Shown here piece by piece: positions 44,709 through 53,213 of a stretch of DNA of 64,000 nucleotides; within the stretch, counting starts at the first letter, position 1, and every line of letters begins with the position of its first letter. The notes under the pieces were generated by a model. The model was not told the origin of the DNA and did no database searches. It saw only the letters and a list, made by a program, of their open reading frames with translations. The translations under genes and the position numbers were made by a program. The DNA comes from Bradyrhizobium arachidis (GTDB lineage Bacteria > Pseudomonadota > Alphaproteobacteria > Rhizobiales > Xanthobacteraceae), in NCBI RefSeq assembly GCF_015291705.1, contig NZ_CP030050.1:1798001-1862000 (forward strand), read 5' to 3'.

Positions 44709-46473
44709 CCCGATCACCGAATTGAACAATGCAGCTTCCTTCTCCAAAGCGAGCAAGCCAACGCACGATTCGCAGACGGACGTGCTCGTGATCGGCAGCG
44801 GCGCCGCCGGACTGTCCGCAGCGCTCTATGCGGCAAAGGCCGGACTTCGCGTCACGGTCTGCGAGAAGTCTAACCGGCTTGGCGGCACGACCGCGCTCTC
44901 GAACGGCATGATCTGGGTTCCATGCTCAATGCAGGCCCGAGCCGCGAAAATCGATGATTCGATTACGAAAGCGAAGACCTATCTGCAACACGAACTTGGC
45001 AACTACTATCGCCCGGAGTTCGTGAACGCCTATCTTGAAGACGGCCCAACGGCGCTCGCCAGCTTGGAGAATGGGAGTGAAGTCAAGTTCACACTGGCCT
45101 CCGCTCCGGATTATCATTCGAGCCAAATCGGCGGGGTCGACAAGGGCCGGGCGCTAAGCCCAGTACCTTACGACGGGCGGCTTCTTGGCAAGGATTTCGA
45201 CCTGATAGGTGATCCGATTCGCGTCGTGCTCGGCGGTATGATGATTTCGTCCGGCGAGGTCAGAAGCTTCCTCAACCCCTTCCAGTCGGTTGCCTCGTTC
45301 AAACACGTCCTCGGCCGGGTGAGCCGCTACGCAGGCGACCGGCTGCGCTACAGGAGGGGCACTGAACTCAGTGGCGGCAATGCGCTGATCGCGCGGTTAT
45401 TGGTAAGCGTTCGTAGATATGGCGTTGAAATCTGGCCACGCTGCCCGGCGATCGAACTCACGAGGGAAGGCGGGAGAGTTACTGGCGCAATCGTCAAGCG
45501 AGGTGGCGCCGATCTCCGGGTCCGCGCCTCGCACGGAGTGATCCTGGCAACCGGCGGCTTTGCGCGGAACGGAAAATTGCGAGCCCAGCTCAGCGGAGCC
45601 CACCAGCACAATGATACGCTCGCCCACAGCGATGTCACTGGTGATGGTATTGAGCTCGCAGGCAAGCTCGGAGCGGCAATTGATAATGACGTGGCATCGA
45701 GCGGCTTCTGGACGCCCGTCTCGATCCTCAGGAGCGGCCGCTCCTTGCAAGTGGTCCCGTACGGCTGGCTTGATCGTGGCCGTCCAGGCGTCATCGCGGT
45801 GGGGCCAAATGCCAAGCGCTTCGTCAATGAATCCAATTCGTATCATGATATCTGCCTTGCCATGTTCAACAACGGTTATCCGGCGGACAAGCGGTTCTAT
45901 TTCATCTGCGACAAGGAATTCGTCCGCCTCAGGGGCATGGGATACCTGCTCCCCTGGCCATGGACATTGAGCATCAAGAAGTATGCTCGGTTGGGCTACA
46001 TCGAGATTGGCCGGACTATTGCGGAGCTTGCGACGGAATTGGGCCTCGACCCGACAGAGCTCGAAAAAACCGTTGAAGAACACAATGCCCACGCAGCTGA
46101 AGGACGCGATCCGCTCTTCAACCGCGGTGAATCGGCTTTCAATCGTACGCTGGGAGATCCGGCGGTCGGAAAGAAAAACCCGAACCTTGGGGCTATCAAA
46201 ACCGGCCCATTCATCGCACTCCCAATTGTCCCGGCAACCCTTGGAACGGCCACCGGCCTCTCAACCGATGCAGAGGGACAGGTCCTGAATGGAAATGGCG
46301 CGCCGATCGCAGGTCTTTATGCCTGCGGCAATGACATGACCTCGCCGATGCGTGGAATCTACCCAGGGGCAGGCATTACGATCGGCCCGGCGATTGTGTT
46401 CGCCTACCGCGCAGTCGACAGCATCGTGCGGTCGGCGCGACAGGAGCAGCTCGCGGCGGCATCGGGAGCGTAA
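44701..46473 (+). CDS. FAD-dependent oxidoreductase (fumarate reductase / ketosteroid dehydrogenase-like)
   Basis: A 590-aa flavoprotein of the FAD-binding-2 family. The dinucleotide fold is VLVIGSGAAGLSAALYAAKA (GxGxxG at 32-37), followed by the EKSNRLGGTTALSNGMIWVP block. The C-terminal FAD contact is AGLYACGNDMTSPMRGIYPG then AGITIGPAIVFAYRA. The order of motifs resembles 3-ketosteroid-delta1-dehydrogenases and related 2-enoate/fumarate enzymes. It probably introduces or removes a double bond next to a carbonyl. The substrate is unknown. It is the last gene of the Tm-1-like operon. Confidence 0.85.
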   Translation: MNSPITELNNAASFSKASKPTHDSQTDVLVIGSGAAGLSAALYAAKAGLRVTVCEKSNRLGGTTALSNGMIWVPCSMQARAAKIDDSITKAKTYLQHELGNYYRPEFVNAYLEDGPTALASLENGSEVKFTLASAPDYHSSQIGGVDKGRALSPVPYDGRLLGKDFDLIGDPIRVVLGGMMISSGEVRSFLNPFQSVASFKHVLGRVSRYAGDRLRYRRGTELSGGNALIARLLVSVRRYGVEIWPRCPAIELTREGGRVTGAIVKRGGADLRVRASHGVILATGGFARNGKLRAQLSGAHQHNDTLAHSDVTGDGIELAGKLGAAIDNDVASSGFWTPVSILRSGRSLQVVPYGWLDRGRPGVIAVGPNAKRFVNESNSYHDICLAMFNNGYPADKRFYFICDKEFVRLRGMGYLLPWPWTLSIKKYARLGYIEIGRTIAELATELGLDPTELEKTVEEHNAHAAEGRDPLFNRGESAFNRTLGDPAVGKKNPNLGAIKTGPFIALPIVPATLGTATGLSTDAEGQVLNGNGAPIAGLYACGNDMTSPMRGIYPGAGITIGPAIVFAYRAVDSIVRSARQEQLAAASGA

Positions 46474-46620
46474 GCCGAATGTTCTCTCCTGTTCCCCTGC
46501 GACGACGGACCGGGGGTAAAGTCAAGGGTGTGGATGGTCCAACCAGCACCGCTTTGAACATCTTATGAACAGCCCTGCCGGGTTTCATGCAACTATGATC
46601 TCATGATTTGGAGGGGCACG

Positions 46621-46827
46621 ATGCGCCGCTCACGCAACGCCAAGATCGTCGCAACCGTCGGCCCGCATCAAAGCTCACCGGGAGGCAGTTGCGAGCCCCC
46701 GGTGATGCTGAACTGGTCGGTGAAGGAGTTCGCCGACCGAAGCGGGTTGTCATGCGCCGTCATCAGGCGGCTAGAAGAGTATAATGACACGCCTCCGGCG
46801 TCCGACGAGTTGCTTCAAACCTTGTAA
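46621..46827 (+). pseudogene. Chimeric scar: pyruvate kinase N-terminus joined to an HTH fragment
   Basis: The first 15 residues from the ATG at 46621 (MRRSRNAKIVATVGP) match the start of pyruvate kinases. After a short linker the product becomes WSVKEFADRSGLSCAVIRRL and ends soon after; this looks like a cut XRE-type helix-turn-helix. Neither part is complete. It is most likely a rearrangement scar. Confidence 0.45.
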
Positions 46828-46918
46828 AACACGTGTGCAAGGGAATTGAATCTACATTTCCGCTGATTGGCAAGGCAGGTGTTCGGCCGCGGGTGCAATG
46901 TCGGTTGCCCAGCGAACA

Positions 46919-46938
46919 TTACTCAACATTACTCAGAT
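46919..46938 (+). promoter_or_regulatory. 10-bp-period direct repeat, site D
   Basis: TTACTCAACATTACTCAGAT: the same layout with T in place of the second C in both units. It lies 227 bases upstream of the branched-chain-type permease gene. Confidence 0.5.
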
Positions 46939-47165
46939 CTCCCCTACGTTTCTCTAGGAAATCTCGCGCTGGGTGTCGTGAATGAAGTGTCGACAGGCGA
47001 GCCGCCCAAGTAGCTCACGTTCGCCTGCAACTCCCATTGCCGGGATGACCTTCTAGGAGCGCTCTCGTGGCAGAAGCCCTTCGCATTCCAACGAGTAGCC
47101 CACGCCATCAAGCGATCGGCGTGAAGAGGATGTGCTCGCAATCGCCGGGAATGTGACGCAGCAGC

Positions 47166-48029
47166 ATGGACACGCTACCTATCGCCATCTTCGAAATCTT
47201 GAGCTTCGGCGCGATCGTTGTGCTGGTCGTGCTCGGCCTCGGAATCATTGCCAGCATGATGGGTATCTTCAACTTCGCCCAGGGCGAGTTCGTCCTGCTT
47301 GGCGCCTACGTTACTTATCTCGTGCACAGCGTCGGTTTGCCGGTCCCGCTCGGGATGCTTGCCGCGCCAGTCGTCGTCGGCGCGCTTGGTTTCATCCTGG
47401 AAAAGCTCGTGGTGCGACGGTTCTATGCCGCTCCAATCGTCGCGATGCTTGGCACCTATGCGCTCGGGCTGATCATTCGCGAAGTCGTGCGCGGCCTGAT
47501 CGGCGGACTCTATCTCTCGGTGCCGGAGCCAATCGGTGGCTCCATCACGATCGGAAGTCTACACTTCGCCACCTGGCGCGGCGTCATCGTCATCATCACT
47601 TTGCTGGTGATGGCCGCGAGCCATGTACTGCTTGCCTACACCTCGTTCGGGCTGCGAGTCCGCGCCTCGCTGGAGAACCCGTCGCTGGCGCGTGCCTCGG
47701 GCATCTCCACGGGCATGATCTACAGCCTCACCTTTGCGTCTGGTGCGGCGCTCGCGGGCCTCGCGGGCGCGCTGATCGTGCCAGTCTTTTCACTGTTCGC
47801 CGATCTCGGCATCCGCTTTCTTATCCAGGGTTTTGTTGCCGTGATGGTCGGCGGCGTCGGGTCCTTTGCGGGCCCGGTCGCTGGCGCCAGCGTCATCGGC
47901 ACGTTCAGTGCCTCGCTGCCTTGGCTGATGTCACCGGTCATCGCCGACGTTCTGGTGTTCGTGCTCGCCATCATCTTTATCAAGTTCCGGCCGCAAGGCC
48001 TAATTTCGGGGAGAGGGGTCAACCGATGA
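47166..48029 (+). CDS. Branched-chain/urea-type ABC permease (LivH/UrtB-like)
   Basis: Inner-membrane permease of 287 aa with about eight membrane spans. Signature blocks are MMGIFNFAQGEFVLLGAYVT, SLENPSLARASGISTGMIYS and FIKFRPQGLISGRG at the end. It starts a tightly packed operon of permease, binding protein, second permease and two ATPases. Its stop overlaps the binding-protein start (ATGA). It transports an amino acid, urea or amide-type solute. Confidence 0.9.
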   Translation: MDTLPIAIFEILSFGAIVVLVVLGLGIIASMMGIFNFAQGEFVLLGAYVTYLVHSVGLPVPLGMLAAPVVVGALGFILEKLVVRRFYAAPIVAMLGTYALGLIIREVVRGLIGGLYLSVPEPIGGSITIGSLHFATWRGVIVIITLLVMAASHVLLAYTSFGLRVRASLENPSLARASGISTGMIYSLTFASGAALAGLAGALIVPVFSLFADLGIRFLIQGFVAVMVGGVGSFAGPVAGASVIGTFSASLPWLMSPVIADVLVFVLAIIFIKFRPQGLISGRGVNR

Positions 48030-49246
48030 TCAACGCCAGCCGTGAACTGAGCCGCCGCCGCTTTCTCGGCAATTTTGCTTTCGCTTCGGCTGCCATCGCG
48101 GCGGGCCCAGGCAGCTGGGTGATCCGCCCGGACTGGGCAAATGCTGCGGAAGGCCCGATCAGGCTCGGCATTGCTACCGATCTTACGGGGTCACTCGGCT
48201 TTGCCGGCAACACCGACGCCAATGTCGCTCGCATGCTAGTCAAGGAGATCAACGACTCCGGCGGCCTATTGGGACGCCCGATCGAGCTCCTGATTGAGGA
48301 TACTGCCTCCGACGAATCCGTCGCCGTAGGAAATGTGCGCAAGCTGATTCAGCGAGATAAGGTCGACTTGGTGATCGGGGGTATCTCGAGTTCGATGCGC
48401 AATGCGATCAAGGACGTCATTATCTCTCGCGGCAAGACGCTCTATATCTATCCGGAAGGTTACGAAGGCAAAGAGTGCACGCCCTCTCTGTTCTGCACCG
48501 GCCCGGTACCGGCGCAGAATTGCGACCAGTTCATTCCCTGGTTGATCAAAAATGGTGGCAAACGCTTTGCCCTGCCTGGCTCCAATTATGTTTGGCCGCA
48601 AACAATTAATGCCTATGCGCGCAAGGTGATCGAGAGCAGCGGTGGCGAAGTCGTCTTTGAAGAATACTACCCGCTCGACCAGATCGACTTTTCCTCTACG
48701 GTTAGCCGCATCATATCCAACAAAGTAGACGTGGTTTTCAACGCAATTGTCCCGCCAGGCGTTAGCCCGTTCTTCAAACAGCTCTACCAAGCCGGCTTCT
48801 CCAAAAACGGCGGGCGGCTGGGTTGCGTCTATTACGACGAAAACTTCCTGGAAATGAACCAGGCCCAGGAGATTGAAGGGCTTGCGAGCAGCCTCGACTA
48901 CTACAAGGTGCTCGCGGAGGCGGATCCAGTGAGCGCCAGGATTCAATCGGCTTACGACAAACAATTCCCTGCCAAGTTCCGGTTCTCGGCAGGCAGCGCC
49001 GCTACCGGCACCTATCGCGGACTGAAGCTATGGGAGGCCGCGGTGAAGGAGGCTGGTACAATTGACCGCGACTCGGTAGCCGCCGCCCTCGACCACGCCA
49101 AGATTGCAGAAGGGCCGGGCGGGCCTGCCGAAATGGCACCCGGCAAGCGCCACTGCAGGATGAATATGTACATCGGAGTGGCGAAGGGCGGCCAGTACGA
49201 GATTGTCGCGCGTAGCGCCGGCCTTGTCGATCCGAAGGAGTGCTGA
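48026..49246 (+). CDS. ABC substrate-binding protein, AmiC/UrtA-like, Tat-exported
   Basis: A 406-aa periplasmic binding protein of the leucine/amide/urea type. The N-terminus has a twin-arginine signal (SRRRFLGNFAFASAAIAAGP). The mature part begins IRLGIATDLTGSLGFAGNTD and includes GGLLGRPIELLIEDTASDES and the cysteine-containing GYEGKECTPSLFCTGPVPAQ, like amide/urea sensors. It starts at 48026, overlapping the permease stop. The intact copy has a dead paralog at 53214. The ligand may be an amide or amino-acid derivative. Confidence 0.9.
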   Translation: MINASRELSRRRFLGNFAFASAAIAAGPGSWVIRPDWANAAEGPIRLGIATDLTGSLGFAGNTDANVARMLVKEINDSGGLLGRPIELLIEDTASDESVAVGNVRKLIQRDKVDLVIGGISSSMRNAIKDVIISRGKTLYIYPEGYEGKECTPSLFCTGPVPAQNCDQFIPWLIKNGGKRFALPGSNYVWPQTINAYARKVIESSGGEVVFEEYYPLDQIDFSSTVSRIISNKVDVVFNAIVPPGVSPFFKQLYQAGFSKNGGRLGCVYYDENFLEMNQAQEIEGLASSLDYYKVLAEADPVSARIQSAYDKQFPAKFRFSAGSAATGTYRGLKLWEAAVKEAGTIDRDSVAAALDHAKIAEGPGGPAEMAPGKRHCRMNMYIGVAKGGQYEIVARSAGLVDPKEC

Positions 49247-50322
49247 TGTCATCGACCGGCACTCGCATACAGCCGCCGCCACGCGTCATTCAAGCTGCTC
49301 GTTCGCCCGTCATGGCATCTGCCTTCGCAGGGCGAAAGAAGGTGCTTCCGATCCTCGAATTGGCATTGCTGATTGCTGCTTCGATCGCACCGCTCGTCCT
49401 GCGGGATTACATCACTGTTTATGCGACGCGAGTGCTAATCCTGTGCCTCTTCGCGTTGTCGTTCGACCTGGTGTGGGGCTATGCCGGGATATTGAGCTTG
49501 GGCCAGTCGTTGTTCTTCGGCATGGCCGGCTACGGTGTGGCGCTGCTTTCACGCGACTTCGGGGTCGGATCGATTTTTGCCGTTCTTCCGGCCGGAGCCC
49601 TGATAGGCTTTGTGGCGGCATTGCTGTTGGCAGGCTTCCTGCTGCTCGGCCGTCATCCCTCCAGTGTGGTCTTCGTTTCCCTTGGTACGATGACCGGAGC
49701 TTACGCAGCTGACCGCCTGGCGAGAGGGTCACATTATCTTGGCGGCCAGAACGGCATCCCTTCGATCCAACCGATGACCATCGGCTCGCACGAATTGAGC
49801 GAGGGACCAGGTTTCTACTACCTGGTGCTCGCCATTCTAGTTCTGATCTATCTTCTGTCGCGCTTCTTGTCGCGATCCCAGTTCGGCCTGGCGCTCGCGG
49901 GATTGCGAGAGAACGAACAGCGGATCGCCTTCTTCGGGTACAAAGTGCAACATTTGAAGGCGATCATATTCGCAATCAGCGGCGCGATTGCAGGTACTTC
50001 CGGTAGCCTTTATGCGTTTCACGAGGGGTTCGTCTGGCCAAACATGCTGGGCGTGGTCATGTCGACCCAGGTCGTTCTCTACGTCTTGTTCGGCGGCTCC
50101 GGGACATTGATCGGTGCGGTCGTCGGCACCGCGATTGTCGAGGGGATCAGCTTCTGGCTCTCCGACAACTATCGCGATATCTGGCCGATCATTCTCGGCG
50201 TTCTGCTGTTGCTCGTCATTCTGTTCCGGCCCCTCGGCTTGATCAGCCTCGTGCTAGGCGAGCGAGAACGTGTCGGTTATTTCGGCCCGAGCCTGAAGGA
50301 GAAGCGCAATGCCGCTCCTTGA
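49246..50322 (+). CDS. Branched-chain/urea-type ABC permease (LivM/UrtC-like)
   Basis: A 358-aa second permease. Typical blocks are LCLFALSFDLVWGYAGILSL, the cytoplasmic LALAGLRENEQRIAFFGYKV, and VLFGGSGTLIGAVVGTAIVE. Its ATG overlaps the binding-protein stop by one base (TGATG). It overlaps the following ATPase gene by 14 bases. Confidence 0.9.
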   Translation: MSSTGTRIQPPPRVIQAARSPVMASAFAGRKKVLPILELALLIAASIAPLVLRDYITVYATRVLILCLFALSFDLVWGYAGILSLGQSLFFGMAGYGVALLSRDFGVGSIFAVLPAGALIGFVAALLLAGFLLLGRHPSSVVFVSLGTMTGAYAADRLARGSHYLGGQNGIPSIQPMTIGSHELSEGPGFYYLVLAILVLIYLLSRFLSRSQFGLALAGLRENEQRIAFFGYKVQHLKAIIFAISGAIAGTSGSLYAFHEGFVWPNMLGVVMSTQVVLYVLFGGSGTLIGAVVGTAIVEGISFWLSDNYRDIWPIILGVLLLLVILFRPLGLISLVLGERERVGYFGPSLKEKRNAAP

Positions 50323-51043
50323 AGCCGCCGGCGTCTCCAAGGTCTTTGGCAAGCTCACCGCGCTAGACGGAGCGGCGCTCACGGTCGGCGAGCGAGAGTT
50401 TCATGGCCTGATCGGTCCGAACGGCTCGGGCAAGAGCACTCTGATGAAGTGTCTTGCAGGTGCGCTAGTGCCGACGCAAGGCAAGGTGACGTTCATCAAT
50501 ACTGACGTCACCTCGTTGACGCCGCCAGAGCGCGCGCGAGCAGGCATGAGCCTGAAATTCCAGATCACCGCCGTGTTACCTGCCCTCACGCTTTACGACA
50601 ACATCCTGCTCGCGCTGCAGGCCCGGTCCTCACTGCTGGATCTTGCGTTCTCGCGCAGTCGGGGACGGCTGCACGAGGAGGTCATGAAGATGCTCGTCCA
50701 GTTCCGGCTCGCCGATCGCGCTTTTGACGCTGCGGCGACCCTGTCTCACGGGCAGCAGCAATGGCTGGAGATCGCGATGGCGCTCGCATGCCGGCCGCGC
50801 CTGCTGCTGTTGGACGAGCCGACCGGCGGCATGAGCCTAGAGGAGCGCCGCGTCACGGGCGAGTTGCTGCAGCCCATCAAGCAGCATTGCTCGCTCGTCA
50901 TCGTGGAGCACGACCTGGATTTCATCCGCGACATCTGCGACCGCTTGACGGTGCTTGATCAGGGCAAGGTGCTGGCGTCAGGAACGGTTGCCGAGATCCA
51001 GGCCAACAGAAGCGTCCAGGAGATTTATCTGCGCCGTGCCTGA
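50309..51043 (+). CDS. ABC ATPase (LivG/UrtD-like)
   Basis: A 244-aa ATPase. Walker A GPNGSGKST, signature LSHGQQQWLEIAMALA and Walker B LLLLDEPTGGMS are intact. LSHGQxQWLEI is the form seen in UrtD-type proteins of urea/amide importers rather than in LivG, which helps to place the system. It overlaps the next ATPase gene by eight bases. Confidence 0.9.
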   Translation: MPLLEAAGVSKVFGKLTALDGAALTVGEREFHGLIGPNGSGKSTLMKCLAGALVPTQGKVTFINTDVTSLTPPERARAGMSLKFQITAVLPALTLYDNILLALQARSSLLDLAFSRSRGRLHEEVMKMLVQFRLADRAFDAAATLSHGQQQWLEIAMALACRPRLLLLDEPTGGMSLEERRVTGELLQPIKQHCSLVIVEHDLDFIRDICDRLTVLDQGKVLASGTVAEIQANRSVQEIYLRRA

Positions 51044-51731
51044 AATCCTCAATATCAAGCATCTCGACGCCGGCTATGGACGCAGTCAGGTCTTGTACGG
51101 CGTCAATATGGCCATCCCGCCGCGTGGCGGGGTCGCCGTCCTCGGCCGCAACGGCGCCGGAAAGAGCACGCTCATGAAAGCTATCGTGGGCGAACTACCG
51201 GCATGGAAGGGCTGCCTGCATTTCAACGGCCAAGGCATCGATCGCCGGCGGACGGAAGTGCGGGTGCGGGCCGGCATTGGATATGTGCCGCAAGAGCATT
51301 CAGTGTTCGCGCGCCTCTCCGTGCGTGACAATCTCGCCGTCGGATCGCTTTTGGACCCCGATGGATCGGCAGCGGAGCGGGTGATGAAGATGTTTCCAAA
51401 GCTCGGCCAGCGTCTCGATCAGCCGGCCGGAACGCTCTCCGGTGGCGAGCGCAAGATGCTCGCAATCGGGCGCGCGATCCTCGGAAATCCGAAACTCCTC
51501 CTGCTGGACGAGCCGACCGAGGGTGTCTGGATCGGCGTCATCGAGGAGATCAGTGAGCGCCTGGTCGAGCTAGCTAGAGAGATCGCCATCATCATCGTCG
51601 AGCAACATCTCGACCTCGCAATGCGCGTAGCGGAGCAGGCCTATGTGCTCGATCGCGGCCGTGTCGCGCTTTCGGGCCCGTCGCAGCAGCTGCGCAACGA
51701 CCCGCGGCTGTTGACGTATCTAGCGCCGTAG
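51036..51731 (+). CDS. ABC ATPase (LivF/UrtE-like)
   Basis: A 231-aa ATPase from the GTG at 51036, which overlaps the preceding stop. Motifs are Walker A GRNGAGKST, YVPQEHSVFARLSVRDNL, signature LSGGERKMLAIGRA, Walker B LLLLDEPTEGVWIGVIEEI (the UrtE form) and the C-terminal LLTYLAP. It completes the importer. The amidohydrolase that follows may process the imported compound. Confidence 0.9.
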   Translation: MPEILNIKHLDAGYGRSQVLYGVNMAIPPRGGVAVLGRNGAGKSTLMKAIVGELPAWKGCLHFNGQGIDRRRTEVRVRAGIGYVPQEHSVFARLSVRDNLAVGSLLDPDGSAAERVMKMFPKLGQRLDQPAGTLSGGERKMLAIGRAILGNPKLLLLDEPTEGVWIGVIEEISERLVELAREIAIIIVEQHLDLAMRVAEQAYVLDRGRVALSGPSQQLRNDPRLLTYLAP

Positions 51732-51808
51732 AGGCGTTCGCCGGTGGCTATCTCCAGGTCGAAGGTGGCGCATTTGATTTTTTTGCGATGGCTGAACGGA
51801 GAGGGGCG

Positions 51809-53064
51809 ATGTCCGAAACCATGAGCGATTTTGTCAATGCGTGCCAAGTCGTCGATGTCCATGAACATCACATGGCCGAGGTCGCACATAGCGCGGACGT
51901 AAATCTGTTGAAACTGTTCCAACAGAGCTATGCGGCTTGGACGAGCCACGTGCTGCCATCCGAGCCTAAGGCAACGATCGAAATGGTATCTATCCCTCCC
52001 GAGCCGACCACCTGGGAGGCGCTTGCGCCGTTCCTCGAGAGGAGCGGATCGAACGCATTCGTCCGTAACCTCGTCCGCGGAGTCGCCGAGCTTTACGGTG
52101 TCGCCGACACTGGAATCACTCGCGACAACTGGGAGGCGGTAGATGCTTCGGTGCGCTTGCGCCACAAGGAGGCGACATGGCCAAGTGAGGTGATCGGGCG
52201 GGCCGCCATCCGAAGGATCGTAACGGACCCTTTTCTCGATCCGTTGATGGATCCGCGGCCGGTCCTAGGGCAAAGTTACGATGCGGTCCTGCGGATTAAC
52301 GCATTCGCCCTCGGCTGGCACCCGGAATCTCGCGATCATAATGGAAATTGCGGGCATACGTTGCTGCGGCGCCTTGGCCTGGAGGTGAAAACCTTCGATG
52401 ATTATTGCGACGCAATCCGCGAGCTCGTTGCCGGCTGCTCACGGCGCAATCACATCGCGCTCAAGAACGCACTTGCCTATGACCGGGATATTAGCTTTGA
52501 CGAACCGAACGAGGAACTGGCTCGGCAGGCGTGGGGACAGAGATTTCCATCCCCTGCGGCGCGCAAGGCGTTCTGCGACTTTGTCGTCGACTTGTTTTGT
52601 CAACTCGCAGGCGAGGCCGACCTGCCAGTCCAAACTCATCTTGGAACGGCAATCATAAGCGGCTCCCACCCCCTACGCATGACCGGATTGATTGAGCGTC
52701 ATCCTCGAACCCGCTTTCTGCTGATGCATTTGGCCTATCCCTGGAGCCGGGATCTGTTGGGAATGGCCTTTGTATACCGAAATGTCTGGCTTGATTTGTG
52801 CTGGTCGTTTCTGTTGAGCCCGTCACATTTCAAGCTCGCCCTCCACGAAGCCATTGAAGTCCTGCCAGATGAATCGCGAATGATGATTGGAGGAGATTGT
52901 CTTCACGTTGAGGAGACATTTGCCGCGATACGGGGCGCACGCCGGTTGATCGGTGAGGTTCTGAACGAAAAGTCGCGAACGGTTACTTTCGGTCGCGAGA
53001 CGCAGAGCGCTTGGCGATCGGAATCCTTGGCGAGAACGCGAAGGAGTTTTTCAGACTGTCCTGA
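51809..53064 (+). pseudogene. Amidohydrolase (TIM-barrel metal hydrolase), C-terminal frameshift
   Basis: Amidohydrolase-2-type enzyme of about 420 aa. The N-terminal metal motif is VDVHEHHM, with further histidines in LPVQTHLGTA and FLLMHLAYPWSRDL and the catalytic-type Asp in MMIGGDCLHVEETF. The natural ending is visible out of frame as RLAIGILGENAKEFFRLS with a TGA at 53062-53064. The main frame instead leaves homology near 52972, at GAAAAGTCG, and runs on to 53119 through regulatory DNA. One lost base explains it. The change affects only ~35 residues after the active site, so residual activity is possible. Start chosen after GGAGAGGGG. Confidence 0.75.
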
Positions 53065-53077
53065 ATGCTGCCCTTTG

Positions 53078-53097
53078 TTACGCGATTTTACCCAAAC
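53078..53097 (+). promoter_or_regulatory. 10-bp-period direct repeat, site E
   Basis: TTACGCGATTTTACCCAAAC: second unit intact, first unit degenerate. It is 116 bases upstream of the binding-protein pseudogene, the same distance as site A from its gene. Confidence 0.5.
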
Positions 53098-53124
53098 GCG
53101 AGCGGAAGAGGCTGCTTGAAACCT

Positions 53125-53206
53125 AAAATGACGGATAGCCTTTAGGCTGCCGGGTCCCTGGAAAGAGCAGGGCACGTGGATTTAAGGCTATGAGCCAAGG
53201 GGAGGT
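53125..53206 (+). promoter_or_regulatory. Copy of the conserved leader with hairpin
   Basis: AAAATGACGG (53125-53134), hairpin CCCTG-N7-CAGGG (53156-53172) followed by GCACGTGGATTT, then GAGCCAAGGGGAGG. It parallels 21237-21320 element by element. Confidence 0.6.
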
Positions 53207-53213
53207 CAGTTCG

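Noticed and set aside
46482..46530. Possible terminator after the FAD oxidoreductase gene
   Set aside because: CCCC...GGGG pairing is weak and no T-run follows.
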